Source: DASZMX01 sp035551475
GTDB lineage: Bacteria > Verrucomicrobiota > Verrucomicrobiia > Limisphaerales > Palsa-1400
Assembly (NCBI GenBank): GCA_035551475.1
Contig: DASZMX010000043.1
Span: 26,104 to 90,103 of the forward strand
Direction: 5' to 3'
DNA: 64,000 nt
The position numbers and the translations under genes are program-made. Below, piece after piece: positions 36,601 to 43,425 of this stretch (positions are counted from its first letter, which is position 1; every line of letters starts with the position of its first letter). A model generated the notes under the pieces. That model worked only from the letters and a program-made list of their open reading frames with translations, was not told where the DNA came from and searched no databases.

Positions 36601-37858
36601 CACGGCGCCGAGCCTCCTGCAATTCAGCACGGCCTCCACCACACCCTATTTTTACAACGGCCAATTGTTGACGGACGTTGGGTACGGGAGCGGTTGCGTG
36701 GTGCAGCCGCGCGTCGTGCTGACGGCGGCGCACCTGGTCTTTGACGCCGCCACGCTGGGCTACGTCAATAATATCAATTGGTTTTTTGGCGAATACGCCG
36801 GGACCTACAATCCGCCGGCGCAAACTCCCGCCGGGGTTTACGTTTTCAGCGGTTACGCGGCGGCGCGCACCAATGATCTGAACAACGGCGGCAGCCCCGA
36901 CGCCGAATCGACGGCTTCGCAAAACGCCGATGTCGCGGCGCTTTACTTTTTCGATGACGCCGGGCGGCATGGTTACAGCGGCTACCTCGTCTCGCAGCCG
37001 GGCGCCACGCCCTGGCTGCAAACCAGCGCCAATAAAATGCTGATTGGCTATCCGGTGGACAACGTTTCGCCGGTCAACCGCATGTACAACACGTCGCCGT
37101 TCGATGTGGAGTTTTCGCTCGTGGCCAATCAAGTTTACCAGACTGCGGACATCATCGGCTACGGCGGCAATAGCGGCGGCACCGTGTTTGTTGCTTACAC
37201 CAACCAGAACAACAGCGAGATTTATTACCCCGCCGGCGTCTATCTCGGCGGCAGCTCCACCGCCATTGTTCGGGCCATCGATGGCGATGTGGCGGACTTG
37301 ATCAACCGCGGCAATGTGAGCGCCGCCACGGGCGTGAACCACGCCGGCGGCGGAGTCGTGACCGTATCCTACAATCAAAGCGGCTCGACGGGTTTTGGAT
37401 TTTTCAAGGTGACGCTGGCGCCTCCCGGCGTCGTGAGCGCGGGCGCGGCCTGGAAGATCGTGGAGAATCCTGGCAGCGCTTTTGCCAACGATGGCGCGGC
37501 CCATGCCTTGGCGCCGGGAACGTACACGTTGAGCTTCGCCGCCGCGACGGGCTACGTGGCGCCGGCAAATCAAACGCTCAAAATCTCGGCCAATCAAACC
37601 GCTTCGCTTACCGCCACCTATGGCTCGGTTGGGCCCTCCGCCCGGTTCGCGGGCTTTGGCTTGACCAATGGTTTCCTGACGCTTTCGCTGACTACCGCCA
37701 ATGGCCAGAAATTCGCGCTCGAAACGAGCACGAACCTGGTGACTTGGAGAGCCGTGTTGACCAACACCGCGGCGTCGAACGGTTCGCTGAGCTTTACCAA
37801 TAACACCGCCACCAACAACAGTAAGGCGGCCTTTTTCCGGGTTCGTTATGTGCCTTGA
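30623..37858 (+). CDS. Giant secreted multidomain protein with trypsin-like domain
   Basis: 2,411 aa from the ATG at 30623 (MRLRPHVALAVLAGVWVG), with a signal peptide to about residue 27. In order: an N-terminal beta region (TWVGASGGDWYNAANWSPAG); an Ig-like domain (about 297-383); an NHL propeller (about 390-693); two Ig domains (about 700-860); a right-handed beta-helix (about 865-1286); a chitobiase-C-like domain (about 1293-1378); three InlB-type B-repeats (about 1380-1593); an Ig-like domain; a Calx-beta domain (about 1701-1815); a linker domain with GQWRLLWEGVWHNSGD; and a trypsin-like domain (about 1993-2233). The protease triad is intact: H2037 (LTAAHLVF), D2103 (NADVAAL), S2184 (GYGGNSGGTV). 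It ends in the short C-terminal domain shared with the 43422 product. Probably displayed on or released from the surface. First gene of the operon. Confidence 0.9.
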   Translation: MRLRPHVALAVLAGVWVGLGAISARGQVTRTWVGASGGDWYNAANWSPAGLPGATDILNVSNVTVVPGTGSVVIGGQLNCAAVWLKSSDLEIDVGATLNISGDFSLGGSISDSGTVNWLAGNMTVAQQVENHAGSVWNINCDNTITATIFETDGGIVRKFGTTGTTVLGAPLNNFGLVDVEGGRLSLTYFDFLHDRYTGAYQFGLNGASDYGQIMYQGAPDMMDSSADVTVVLNNGYVPRINDAFHLMQWGGKWDGVGFTEFGGVENYPAGFGWQVNWDFDTNNPAPEVTLKMTNYVGPPVITNQLRGATVSATYPITLGVGAYGAGTIKYQWFFNGAPVSKATNAILTLSNVTAANFGAFYVQVSNGYGSATSFVAQLTVVSPLTVKTFADLEHSGSFVDPQGVSTDGAGDVLYSDYGDEQVRELLPNGQGANPLVRFQGDNPGGPRDAVMDAAGNLFVSYQANTIAGGSVVKVSTNGAVVTLGGGSGTFSPVIGELALDPAGNIFLVDTGSNVIRELTKTGNSYTASIFAGTGLPGGAADGARALASFYAPRGIALDGNGNIYITDTGNHTIRQINSAGVVMTIAGQAGVAGVKDGLGLAAQFSSPEGIVLDALGNIYVADTGNNAVRELIHEADGWRVCTVAGYVGGQYGNQDGAGANAELHSPRGIGIDAHGNLFVADDVNESIREAGYAPSASLAGTPLLWALGTSTNLSSAVAGTEPLTYQWLLNGNPVSGATNSTLTVVSAGYADAGSYQLAVTNVYGACTSAAMPVTVMAAPAVYGLPAQNLAAPGQSFTLQASVAGDGPIRLQWSFDGTNILNATNLQLTLNAVTQASAGTYAIVGSNAVGSSTQTLVLTIAGVGVTAGNINGTWTAANSPYVLNSDMTVSGLNVQPGVSLWANGSYTLTVTGLLTVVGTSNNPVVFDGVTWQGVAFQGADPASSLTWAVVKDAGNSGIRCVSSPLALTNCVIAYNTADSGGGISTDTNLWLQNCQILNNISVYPDSLPTVTQGGGLYVAGGAVTLQSCLLSNNLAQSPFGNATGGGLDLEAGSATLVDCTVVSNTASAVGSPTTGVGGGIYSAPGAALHISGSTFFGNKAVDGFGGGVAAAGAASYLTTIFSQNSALYGGALYLGGQTAATNCLLTGNLAAGLGGAVAGSGTAGAGVFENCTVANNAPDGFFGFAGLIHDAIVWGNGINTNGGIPMVAYSDVAGGFAGVGNINTDPQFLGGADASYLLGDASPCIDAGDPASAYNDEAFPPSQANGFDLDDMGAYGGPDAAFWPQFAAATPVILVNGQPAAPYQTFTFVNTSQPTISFQAPFANALITYSLDGSNPAGAINFDAPFLLQNSAVIRVWAYSIDSGESAISAPVIVNLPPAYAFSAGSDGGGSVSPVNGLQLSNTMVSLTATPSNGWQFLYWTNGVSGTDPALKFVLSQPLPNVKAVFGTALSLHIAPLNFGAIASNPVAALYPYGARVQLTATPTTGHYFIDWVGGASGAVSPLDLTVTSPGLSVTAQFANQPANTNVLNLAVVGGGDVTRTPQQVAYATGANVQVTATPLPGYMFTGWSGGASGSVNPLSVTLNANVSITANFVSTNAPAVGPPLLAITNPPTGTIFQLPATITIKTSAHDTNSNGGIAQVVFFNGATNLGTVTNAPFDFAWSNAPAGTNLLLTAVAVNNSGLAATSAPVAVTTLTAPPGPAAFTLDQSAYTVFENAGNLTITVRKSPNSLGGAVNYSTTDGTARAGTGQTGNYEAASGHLVFAADDTAKSVTIPIFDLPVYVGNTTFNFALASSLDGSSVGNPGSAAVTIVEVNLPSTTNSVLQNGFPSSAPPSQGSLQVFTTPSGAQGQWRLLWEGVWHNSGDIITGLPTGIYPVTFSPVANFVAPDVFTNSVISGSLTVMTNQYAATGVASYGTLSVTLYPPGIGQWRVVGETTWRASGYVESNLVSGDHIIEFNQALNYVKPAPLVAYVGGGQDNTLSATYLIEEQGGATAPSLLQFSTASTTPYFYNGQLLTDVGYGSGCVVQPRVVLTAAHLVFDAATLGYVNNINWFFGEYAGTYNPPAQTPAGVYVFSGYAAARTNDLNNGGSPDAESTASQNADVAALYFFDDAGRHGYSGYLVSQPGATPWLQTSANKMLIGYPVDNVSPVNRMYNTSPFDVEFSLVANQVYQTADIIGYGGNSGGTVFVAYTNQNNSEIYYPAGVYLGGSSTAIVRAIDGDVADLINRGNVSAATGVNHAGGGVVTVSYNQSGSTGFGFFKVTLAPPGVVSAGAAWKIVENPGSAFANDGAAHALAPGTYTLSFAAATGYVAPANQTLKISANQTASLTATYGSVGPSARFAGFGLTNGFLTLSLTTANGQKFALETSTNLVTWRAVLTNTAASNGSLSFTNNTATNNSKAAFFRVRYVP

Positions 37859-37860
37859 AT

Positions 37861-39705
37861 ATGAAAACTGCTCATTTTAAAACGGCGCTTCTGGCGGGCT
37901 CTGCCGCGGCGTGGCTGGCCGGGAACGCCTTCGCGCAAACCGTGCCGCCGTTGGTGAATTATCAGGGGCGTTTGTCCAATCCCGATGGATCGCCGCTTCC
38001 CGCCGGCAACTACACCTTGTCGTTCCGCATCTACGACGCCGCCGTGGGTGGCGCGCTGGTGTGGGGGCCGGAAATTTTTGACGGCCAAGCCGCCTTGGGC
38101 CACGGCGCGCAAATTCCGGTGGTGGACGGCTATTTCAATGCGTTGCTCGGGCCGACCGATACTGCCGCCGTCTCCCTAACCAACGCGTTTGCGGCCTCCA
38201 ACCGTTTTGTCGAATTAACGGTCGCCGACCACGCCGCGATTTCGCCGCGGCAGCAATTCCTTTCGGCCCCTTACGCGTTTCAGGCGGCCAACGCCGCCAG
38301 CGTCGGCGGACAACCGGCCGCGACCATCGCCGTTGGCATCGGCGCGGCAAATGCGGCGGCGAGCGTGAATACGCCGAGCGCGATTGTAAAACGGGATGGG
38401 TCGGGGAATTTTTCCGCCGGGACCGTGACGGCGACATCCTTTAGCGGAGGCGGGGGAGCGTTGACGGGTTTGAATGCCTCGCAATTAACCAGCGGCACGG
38501 TCCCGGACGCACGCCTGTCGGCAAATGTCGGGTTGCAAAATGGAACAAATGTTTGGACAGGGACGAATCGCATCGCGGGTGTATTGGTGGCGACGAATGC
38601 CAATAACATTTTGACAGGCACGTTGACGGGCAGCATCACCGGCTCGGCGGCGAGTTTCACGGGAAGCCTGGGCGGCGATGTGACGGGGCCGCAAAGCGGC
38701 ACGACCGTGGCCAGCGTGGGCGGCCAAACCGCCGCAAGCATCGCCACCGCGACCACGGCGGCAAACACGGCGGCGGCGGGCAATTCGCCCGGCCATTTGG
38801 TGACCCGCGACGGCAACGGGGATTTTTCCGCGCGAATTATTACGGCGACATTGGCGGGCAGCGCGACGAGCGCAGGATCGTTCACGGGCTTATTAGGCGG
38901 TGACGTGACCGGTTCGCAAGGCAACACGACCATCGCCAGCGTCGGCGGCCAATCGGCGGCGGCCGTGGCGGGCGCGGTCGTGACGGTCAATAATGCGACG
39001 TCCGCGGACGACGGCGGCGCCATCGTGAGCCGGGACGGCGGCGGCAGTTTCTCGGCCGGGACGGTTTCCGCGGCGGCGGTGAACGCCTCGGGCGCTGTTT
39101 CAGCCGGATCGTTCAGCACGTCCGGCACGATTTCCGCGGGATCGATCGGGAGCGTGGGAAACGTCCTGGTTGGCACGGGGCTTTCCACGTCCAGTCTTGA
39201 GATTGGAAATTCGCTCGCCACCGGCAGCACGCCGAATCTGGATTTCCATTTCGGCGTCGGCTCGGCGCAGGATTACAACGTCCGGCTGGAGAACGGCGCC
39301 AATGGCCAGCTTGTCATCTACGCGATTGGCGCGTCGACCCCACTGGCGAAATTCAACGGGACTGGCTTGACGGTGAACGGAACCTTCGTCAGCGCCAGCG
39401 ATCGGACGATCAAGACCAATTTCCAGGCGGTGGCGCAACAGGAGGCGCTGCAAAAGATCGCCGCCCTGCCCATCACCACCTGGGAATTCACCAATGCGCC
39501 GGGCACGCGGCATCTCGGCCCCATGGCGCAGGATTTCAAGGCGGCGTTTGGCCTGGGCGATGACGACAAGCATATTTCCATGACAGACGAAGTGGGGGCG
39601 GCGCTGGCGGCCATTCAAGGCTTGCAGGCCGAACTAAAAGATCGCGACGCCAAAATCGCGGACTTGGAGCGGCGTTTGACCTCTTTGGAGCGCCTGCAAA
39701 AATAA
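37861..39705 (+). CDS. Fibre-like protein with S74 intramolecular chaperone domain, copy 1
   Basis: 614 aa from the ATG at 37861; a TTG two codons earlier overlaps the previous stop. After the signal peptide (to NAFAQ) comes the N-terminal module shared by all three copies (NYQGRLSNPDG...IYDA...WGPEIFDGQAALGHG...ASNRFVELTV...PRQQFLSAPYAFQA, about residues 28-145). A low-complexity Gly/Ala/Ser/Thr region with repeated SFTGxLGGDVTG-type units follows (about 160-470). The C-terminus is a Peptidase_S74 domain: S513 and K518 in SASDRTIKTN form the Ser-Lys dyad. The closing segment is a coiled coil (LQAELKDRDAKIADLERRL). S74 domains guide trimer folding and then cut themselves off. No YadA-type head repeats are evident here. 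Confidence 0.87.
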   Translation: MKTAHFKTALLAGSAAAWLAGNAFAQTVPPLVNYQGRLSNPDGSPLPAGNYTLSFRIYDAAVGGALVWGPEIFDGQAALGHGAQIPVVDGYFNALLGPTDTAAVSLTNAFAASNRFVELTVADHAAISPRQQFLSAPYAFQAANAASVGGQPAATIAVGIGAANAAASVNTPSAIVKRDGSGNFSAGTVTATSFSGGGGALTGLNASQLTSGTVPDARLSANVGLQNGTNVWTGTNRIAGVLVATNANNILTGTLTGSITGSAASFTGSLGGDVTGPQSGTTVASVGGQTAASIATATTAANTAAAGNSPGHLVTRDGNGDFSARIITATLAGSATSAGSFTGLLGGDVTGSQGNTTIASVGGQSAAAVAGAVVTVNNATSADDGGAIVSRDGGGSFSAGTVSAAAVNASGAVSAGSFSTSGTISAGSIGSVGNVLVGTGLSTSSLEIGNSLATGSTPNLDFHFGVGSAQDYNVRLENGANGQLVIYAIGASTPLAKFNGTGLTVNGTFVSASDRTIKTNFQAVAQQEALQKIAALPITTWEFTNAPGTRHLGPMAQDFKAAFGLGDDDKHISMTDEVGAALAAIQGLQAELKDRDAKIADLERRLTSLERLQK

Positions 39706-39727
39706 AATTCATCATGCTCGGCAAACT

Positions 39728-41587
39728 ATGAGAAACATTATTCTGCGATATGGCCTGGCAGCCTGCGTGGCGCCCCTCTTTCTGTTGACTGCACCGCCGG
39801 CGCCGGCGCAGCTCGTTCCGGCGTTGATCAATTATCAGGGGCGGATTTCCAACCCGGATGGATCGACGCTGGCCACGGGGAATTATGCCCTCTCCTTCAC
39901 GATTTACGACGCCGCGACCGGCGGCACGGTGGTTTGGGGCCCGCAGATTTTCGACGGACAGTCCGGAGCGGGACACGGGCCGCTGATTCCCGTGGTGCAG
40001 GGCTATTTCAACCTGCCGCTCGGGCCGAAAGACATTCTCGGCAGCTCGTTGTCCAACGCCTTCAACGCCAGCAATCGATTTGTAGAATTGACAGTCACCA
40101 ATCACGCCCCAGTGACGCCGCGCCAGCAATTTCTCACCGCGCCCTTCGCCTTCCAGGCCGCGGCAACAGCCACAGTCGGCGGGCAAGCGGCGGCGAACGT
40201 CGCCAGCGCGACCATCGCGGTCAATGGCGCGACCAGCGCCAACCAGCCCGGGAGCATTGTGCGGAGGGACCAGTCAGGGAACATCACCCTGAACAATTTA
40301 ACTCTCCAGGGACCCCTCACCCTGGCGTCGCCCGCGACCATCACCGCCGGGGGTTTGACAGTGTTCCATTCTGATTATGCCAATCAAAATATGTTTGTCG
40401 GCCCCGAGGCGGGCAATGCGGCCAGCACGGGTTTTGGGGGCAACACGGCGCTGGGCGTTTTCGCTCTGACCGACAATACCTCGGGATCTTACAACACAGC
40501 CACAGGCGCGCTGGCCCTCAACTCCAATCTCGACGGCAGTTCCGACACCGCGCTGGGAAATACCGCGCTTCAATTCAACACGTCAGGAGCCAATAACACC
40601 GCCACCGGCGTAAGCGCCCTGTACTTTAACACCTCGGGCGGACAGAATACGGCCAGCGGGGTGAATGCTCTTTTCAACAATGTGAGCGGGTCCTTGAATT
40701 CCGCCTTCGGCGTGGCGGCTTTGCAGATTAACACCAATGGAACCGGAAACACCGCCGTGGGCGCGTTCGCGCTGGATGCCAATCAGGCGGATTATAATGT
40801 CGCCATAGGCTATGCCGCGTTAACGGCGAACACCAGCGGATCGGCGAACACGGCCGTGGGTAATGGCGCGGCGAGCCAGGTGACCGTGGGCATTAACAAC
40901 ACGGCGATCGGCAATTCGGCCTTGCAGGCCAATGTCGTGGGAAACAATAACACCGCGGTGGGGTCGGGCGCGCTCTCCGGCGCCACGGGCGCGAATAACA
41001 TTGCCTTGGGCAAAAGCGCCGGTTCGAACCTGGGCAATGGCTCCGCTAATATTTATATCGGCAACGCCGGGGGAAGTTCCGAGTCCGGCGCAACCAGGAT
41101 CGGCACGTCCGGCTCCCAGGTCACCGCGTTCATGGCGGGCATTGCCGGCGTGACGATTGGCAGCGGCACGGCGGTTTTTATCAACGCCAGCACCGGCCAG
41201 CTCGGCACCATCAATTCCTCGGCGCGTTTCAAGGAAAACATCAAAAACATGGACACCGCCAGCGACGCGCTGCTGGGCTTGCGCCCGGTGAGCTTTCGTT
41301 ACAAGCCCGATCTTGATCCGCAAGGCACCCCGCAATTCGGGCTCATTGCCGAGGAAGTGGAAAAAGTGAATCCCGACCTGGTCGTGCGCGATGCGCAGAA
41401 CCGCCCGTTGACGGTGCGTTACGAAGCCATCAACGCCATGCTGTTGAATGAATTTCTGAAAGAGCACCACAAGGTGCAGGAGCAAGCCGCGGAGATCGAC
41501 GGGTTGAAAGAACGCCTCGACGCGCTGGAAAAAGCCTGGCGGACAGGCGTCCAGCCCGCGCCACAGTCAAATAAATCCCAACCATGA
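39728..41587 (+). CDS. YadA-head/S74 autoprocessing surface fibre protein, copy 2
   Basis: 619 aa. The signal peptide ends near PAPAQ, followed by the shared N-terminal module (INYQGRISNPDGSTLATGNY ... PRQQFLTAPFAFQA). Residues about 225-450 hold left-handed beta-roll repeats of the NTAxGxxAL type (SYNTATGALALNSN, NNTATGVSALYFNTSG), as in the trimeric YadA head. The C-terminal S74 domain carries S497 and K502 in NSSARFKENI, then PVSFRYKPDLDPQGTPQFGLIAEEV, VRYEAINAMLLNEFLKEH and a coiled coil. The layout predicts a trimeric fibre whose chaperone domain is removed by self-cleavage. It starts 22 bp after copy 1 and overlaps copy 3 by ATGA. Confidence 0.9.
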   Translation: MRNIILRYGLAACVAPLFLLTAPPAPAQLVPALINYQGRISNPDGSTLATGNYALSFTIYDAATGGTVVWGPQIFDGQSGAGHGPLIPVVQGYFNLPLGPKDILGSSLSNAFNASNRFVELTVTNHAPVTPRQQFLTAPFAFQAAATATVGGQAAANVASATIAVNGATSANQPGSIVRRDQSGNITLNNLTLQGPLTLASPATITAGGLTVFHSDYANQNMFVGPEAGNAASTGFGGNTALGVFALTDNTSGSYNTATGALALNSNLDGSSDTALGNTALQFNTSGANNTATGVSALYFNTSGGQNTASGVNALFNNVSGSLNSAFGVAALQINTNGTGNTAVGAFALDANQADYNVAIGYAALTANTSGSANTAVGNGAASQVTVGINNTAIGNSALQANVVGNNNTAVGSGALSGATGANNIALGKSAGSNLGNGSANIYIGNAGGSSESGATRIGTSGSQVTAFMAGIAGVTIGSGTAVFINASTGQLGTINSSARFKENIKNMDTASDALLGLRPVSFRYKPDLDPQGTPQFGLIAEEVEKVNPDLVVRDAQNRPLTVRYEAINAMLLNEFLKEHHKVQEQAAEIDGLKERLDALEKAWRTGVQPAPQSNKSQP

Positions 41588-43425
41588 ATTCGATTCTTTT
41601 GCCACGAGTTTTAAAAGCCGGCGCCGCGCTGGCTGCCCTGGGCCTGGCGGCCTTCTCGGTCGCCGCCCAATCTGTGCCGGCGCTGCTTAACTATCAGGGG
41701 CGCCTGTCCAATCCCGACGGCTCTTTCCTCGCCACCGCGGACTATGCCATTTCAATCCGCATTTATGACGCTCCCTCCGGTGGGGCGTTGGTGTGGGGGC
41801 CGCAAGTATTCGATGGGCAGGTGGCGCTCGGGCATGGGCCGGTGATTCCCGTCGTGCAAGGTTATTTCAACGTGATGCTCGGGCCGCAGGACATTTCGGG
41901 CAATGCCCTGGCGGCGGCGTTCAGCGCGAGCAATCGGTTTGTCGAGTTGACCATTTCCAACCACGCGCCCATCGCGCCGCGCCAGCAATTCCTGGCGGCG
42001 CCCTACGCTTTTCGGGCGGGAGCAGCCGACAGCATCGGCGGACAATCCGCTGCCGCCGTGGCCGCCGCCACCGTGGCAGTTGGCGCCGCCACCAACGCCA
42101 GCATATCCGGCGCGCTCGTGAAACGTGATGCGTCGGGCAGCATTTCCGCCGCTAATTTGACCGTGGGTGGTGCGGTGACGCTGCCGTCGCCGCCGGTTCT
42201 ATACGGAGGGACGAACCTGCTGCTTTATGGGGATGGGACGAGTTTTTACGCGGGCCTGGGGGCCGGACGCACGAATTCGGCGAGTTCGTACAACACCGGC
42301 GTGGGCGCGCGCGCCCTGGCCGGCGGCGGCGGCGGCGGTCAGGGAGGCGGCAACACGGCGCTGGGTTATGGCTCACTGGGCGCAAATAGCAATGGTTACC
42401 AAAATACGGCGGTGGGAATCTACGCGCTGTTCAACAACGGCTCTGGATACGATAACACCGCCGTGGGCTCCGGTTCCATGAATTACAATCTCTCTGGCGC
42501 GGATAATACCGCGTTGGGGAGCGACACCTTGCTCTACATTACCAATGCCTACGACAACACCGCCGTCGGTTCTTATGCCATGGCCTATAACGGAGCGGGC
42601 AACGAAAACACCGGGATGGGAGCGTCCGTCTTGGAGAACCTCACCTCGGGCTCCGAAAACACCGCCGATGGGGTGGGGGCGTTGAACTACGACACCACGG
42701 GCAATGACAACACCGCCGTCGGCGCCTTCACCTTGGAATTGAGCTCGTGGGGCGACGAAAATACCGCCCTTGGCGCCAACGCCCTCTTAAACAATACCGT
42801 CGGCAGTTTTAACACGGCCTGCGGCGCCATGGCGTTGTCTCAAAATATCGGCTCCAACAATATTGCCCTTGGCTATGGCGCCGGCCAGGGCCTTTCTGAA
42901 GCCGGCAATAGCAATAACATCGACATTGGCAATCCGGGTTTTTTCCTGGATGCCGGGGTGATGAGAATCGGGACTTCTGGCGTGCAGAAAAGCGCCTATC
43001 TGGCGGGCATTTCGGGGGTCACGGTCAGCGGCGGCGCGCCCGTGTACGTCAACAGCGTTGGGCAGTTGGGCGTGCTTACGTCGTCTGCCAAGTATAAGGA
43101 AGACATTCACCCGATGAGCGATAGCAGTGATGTTTTGTTTGATTTGCGCCCGGTGGCGTTTCGCTACCGGCCGGACTTGGATCCGGGCGGTTTGCGGCAA
43201 TTTGGCTTGATCGCCGAGGAGGTGGACAGGGTGGATCCCGAGTTGGTGCTGCATGACGAGCAGAGCCGGGCTTACACCGTGCGCTATGAAGCCATCAACG
43301 CCATGCTGCTCAACGAATTTCTCAAGGAGCATCGCAAGGTCAAAGAGCAGGGGAACGAAATCAGCGAACTCAAAGGCCGGCTGGAGGCGTTGGAAAAAAC
43401 CGTGCAAGGAGGCAAATCCAAATGA
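41584..43425 (+). CDS. YadA-head/S74 autoprocessing surface fibre protein, copy 3
   Basis: 613 aa, clearly paralogous to copy 2. The signal peptide ends SVAAQS, followed by LLNYQGRLSNPDGSFLATADY and the rest of the shared N-terminal module. A glycine run (GGGGGGQGGG, about residue 245) leads into YadA-type head repeats (NTAVGIYALFNNGSGYDN, NTALGSDTLLY). The S74 domain has S500 and K505 in TSSAKYKEDI; the Arg usual after the dyad Ser is Lys here. The chaperone core PVAFRYRPDLDPGGLRQFGLIAEEV, VRYEAINAMLLNEFLKEH and a coiled coil follow. It is joined by ATGA overlaps to copy 2 and to the next trypsin-domain gene. Confidence 0.9.
   Translation: MNSILLPRVLKAGAALAALGLAAFSVAAQSVPALLNYQGRLSNPDGSFLATADYAISIRIYDAPSGGALVWGPQVFDGQVALGHGPVIPVVQGYFNVMLGPQDISGNALAAAFSASNRFVELTISNHAPIAPRQQFLAAPYAFRAGAADSIGGQSAAAVAAATVAVGAATNASISGALVKRDASGSISAANLTVGGAVTLPSPPVLYGGTNLLLYGDGTSFYAGLGAGRTNSASSYNTGVGARALAGGGGGGQGGGNTALGYGSLGANSNGYQNTAVGIYALFNNGSGYDNTAVGSGSMNYNLSGADNTALGSDTLLYITNAYDNTAVGSYAMAYNGAGNENTGMGASVLENLTSGSENTADGVGALNYDTTGNDNTAVGAFTLELSSWGDENTALGANALLNNTVGSFNTACGAMALSQNIGSNNIALGYGAGQGLSEAGNSNNIDIGNPGFFLDAGVMRIGTSGVQKSAYLAGISGVTVSGGAPVYVNSVGQLGVLTSSAKYKEDIHPMSDSSDVLFDLRPVAFRYRPDLDPGGLRQFGLIAEEVDRVDPELVLHDEQSRAYTVRYEAINAMLLNEFLKEHRKVKEQGNEISELKGRLEALEKTVQGGKSK

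Noticed and set aside
36086..37597. Long minus-strand frame opposite the trypsin domain of the giant protein
   Set aside because: Arg/His-rich antisense translation without motifs; the plus strand carries the intact catalytic triad.
37700..37858. PEP-CTERM or LPXTG anchoring of the giant protein
   Set aside because: No PEP or LPXTG motif, no C-terminal hydrophobic helix and no basic tail.
40380..41060. Repeated short units that could suggest a CRISPR or tandem repeat array
   Set aside because: They are in-frame NTAxGxxAL-type protein repeats with divergent codons; no constant spacer length and no cas genes.
37861..43425. S74 genes as part of a prophage tail module
   Set aside because: Each protein has its own signal peptide and there are no capsid, terminase, tail-tube or integrase genes nearby.
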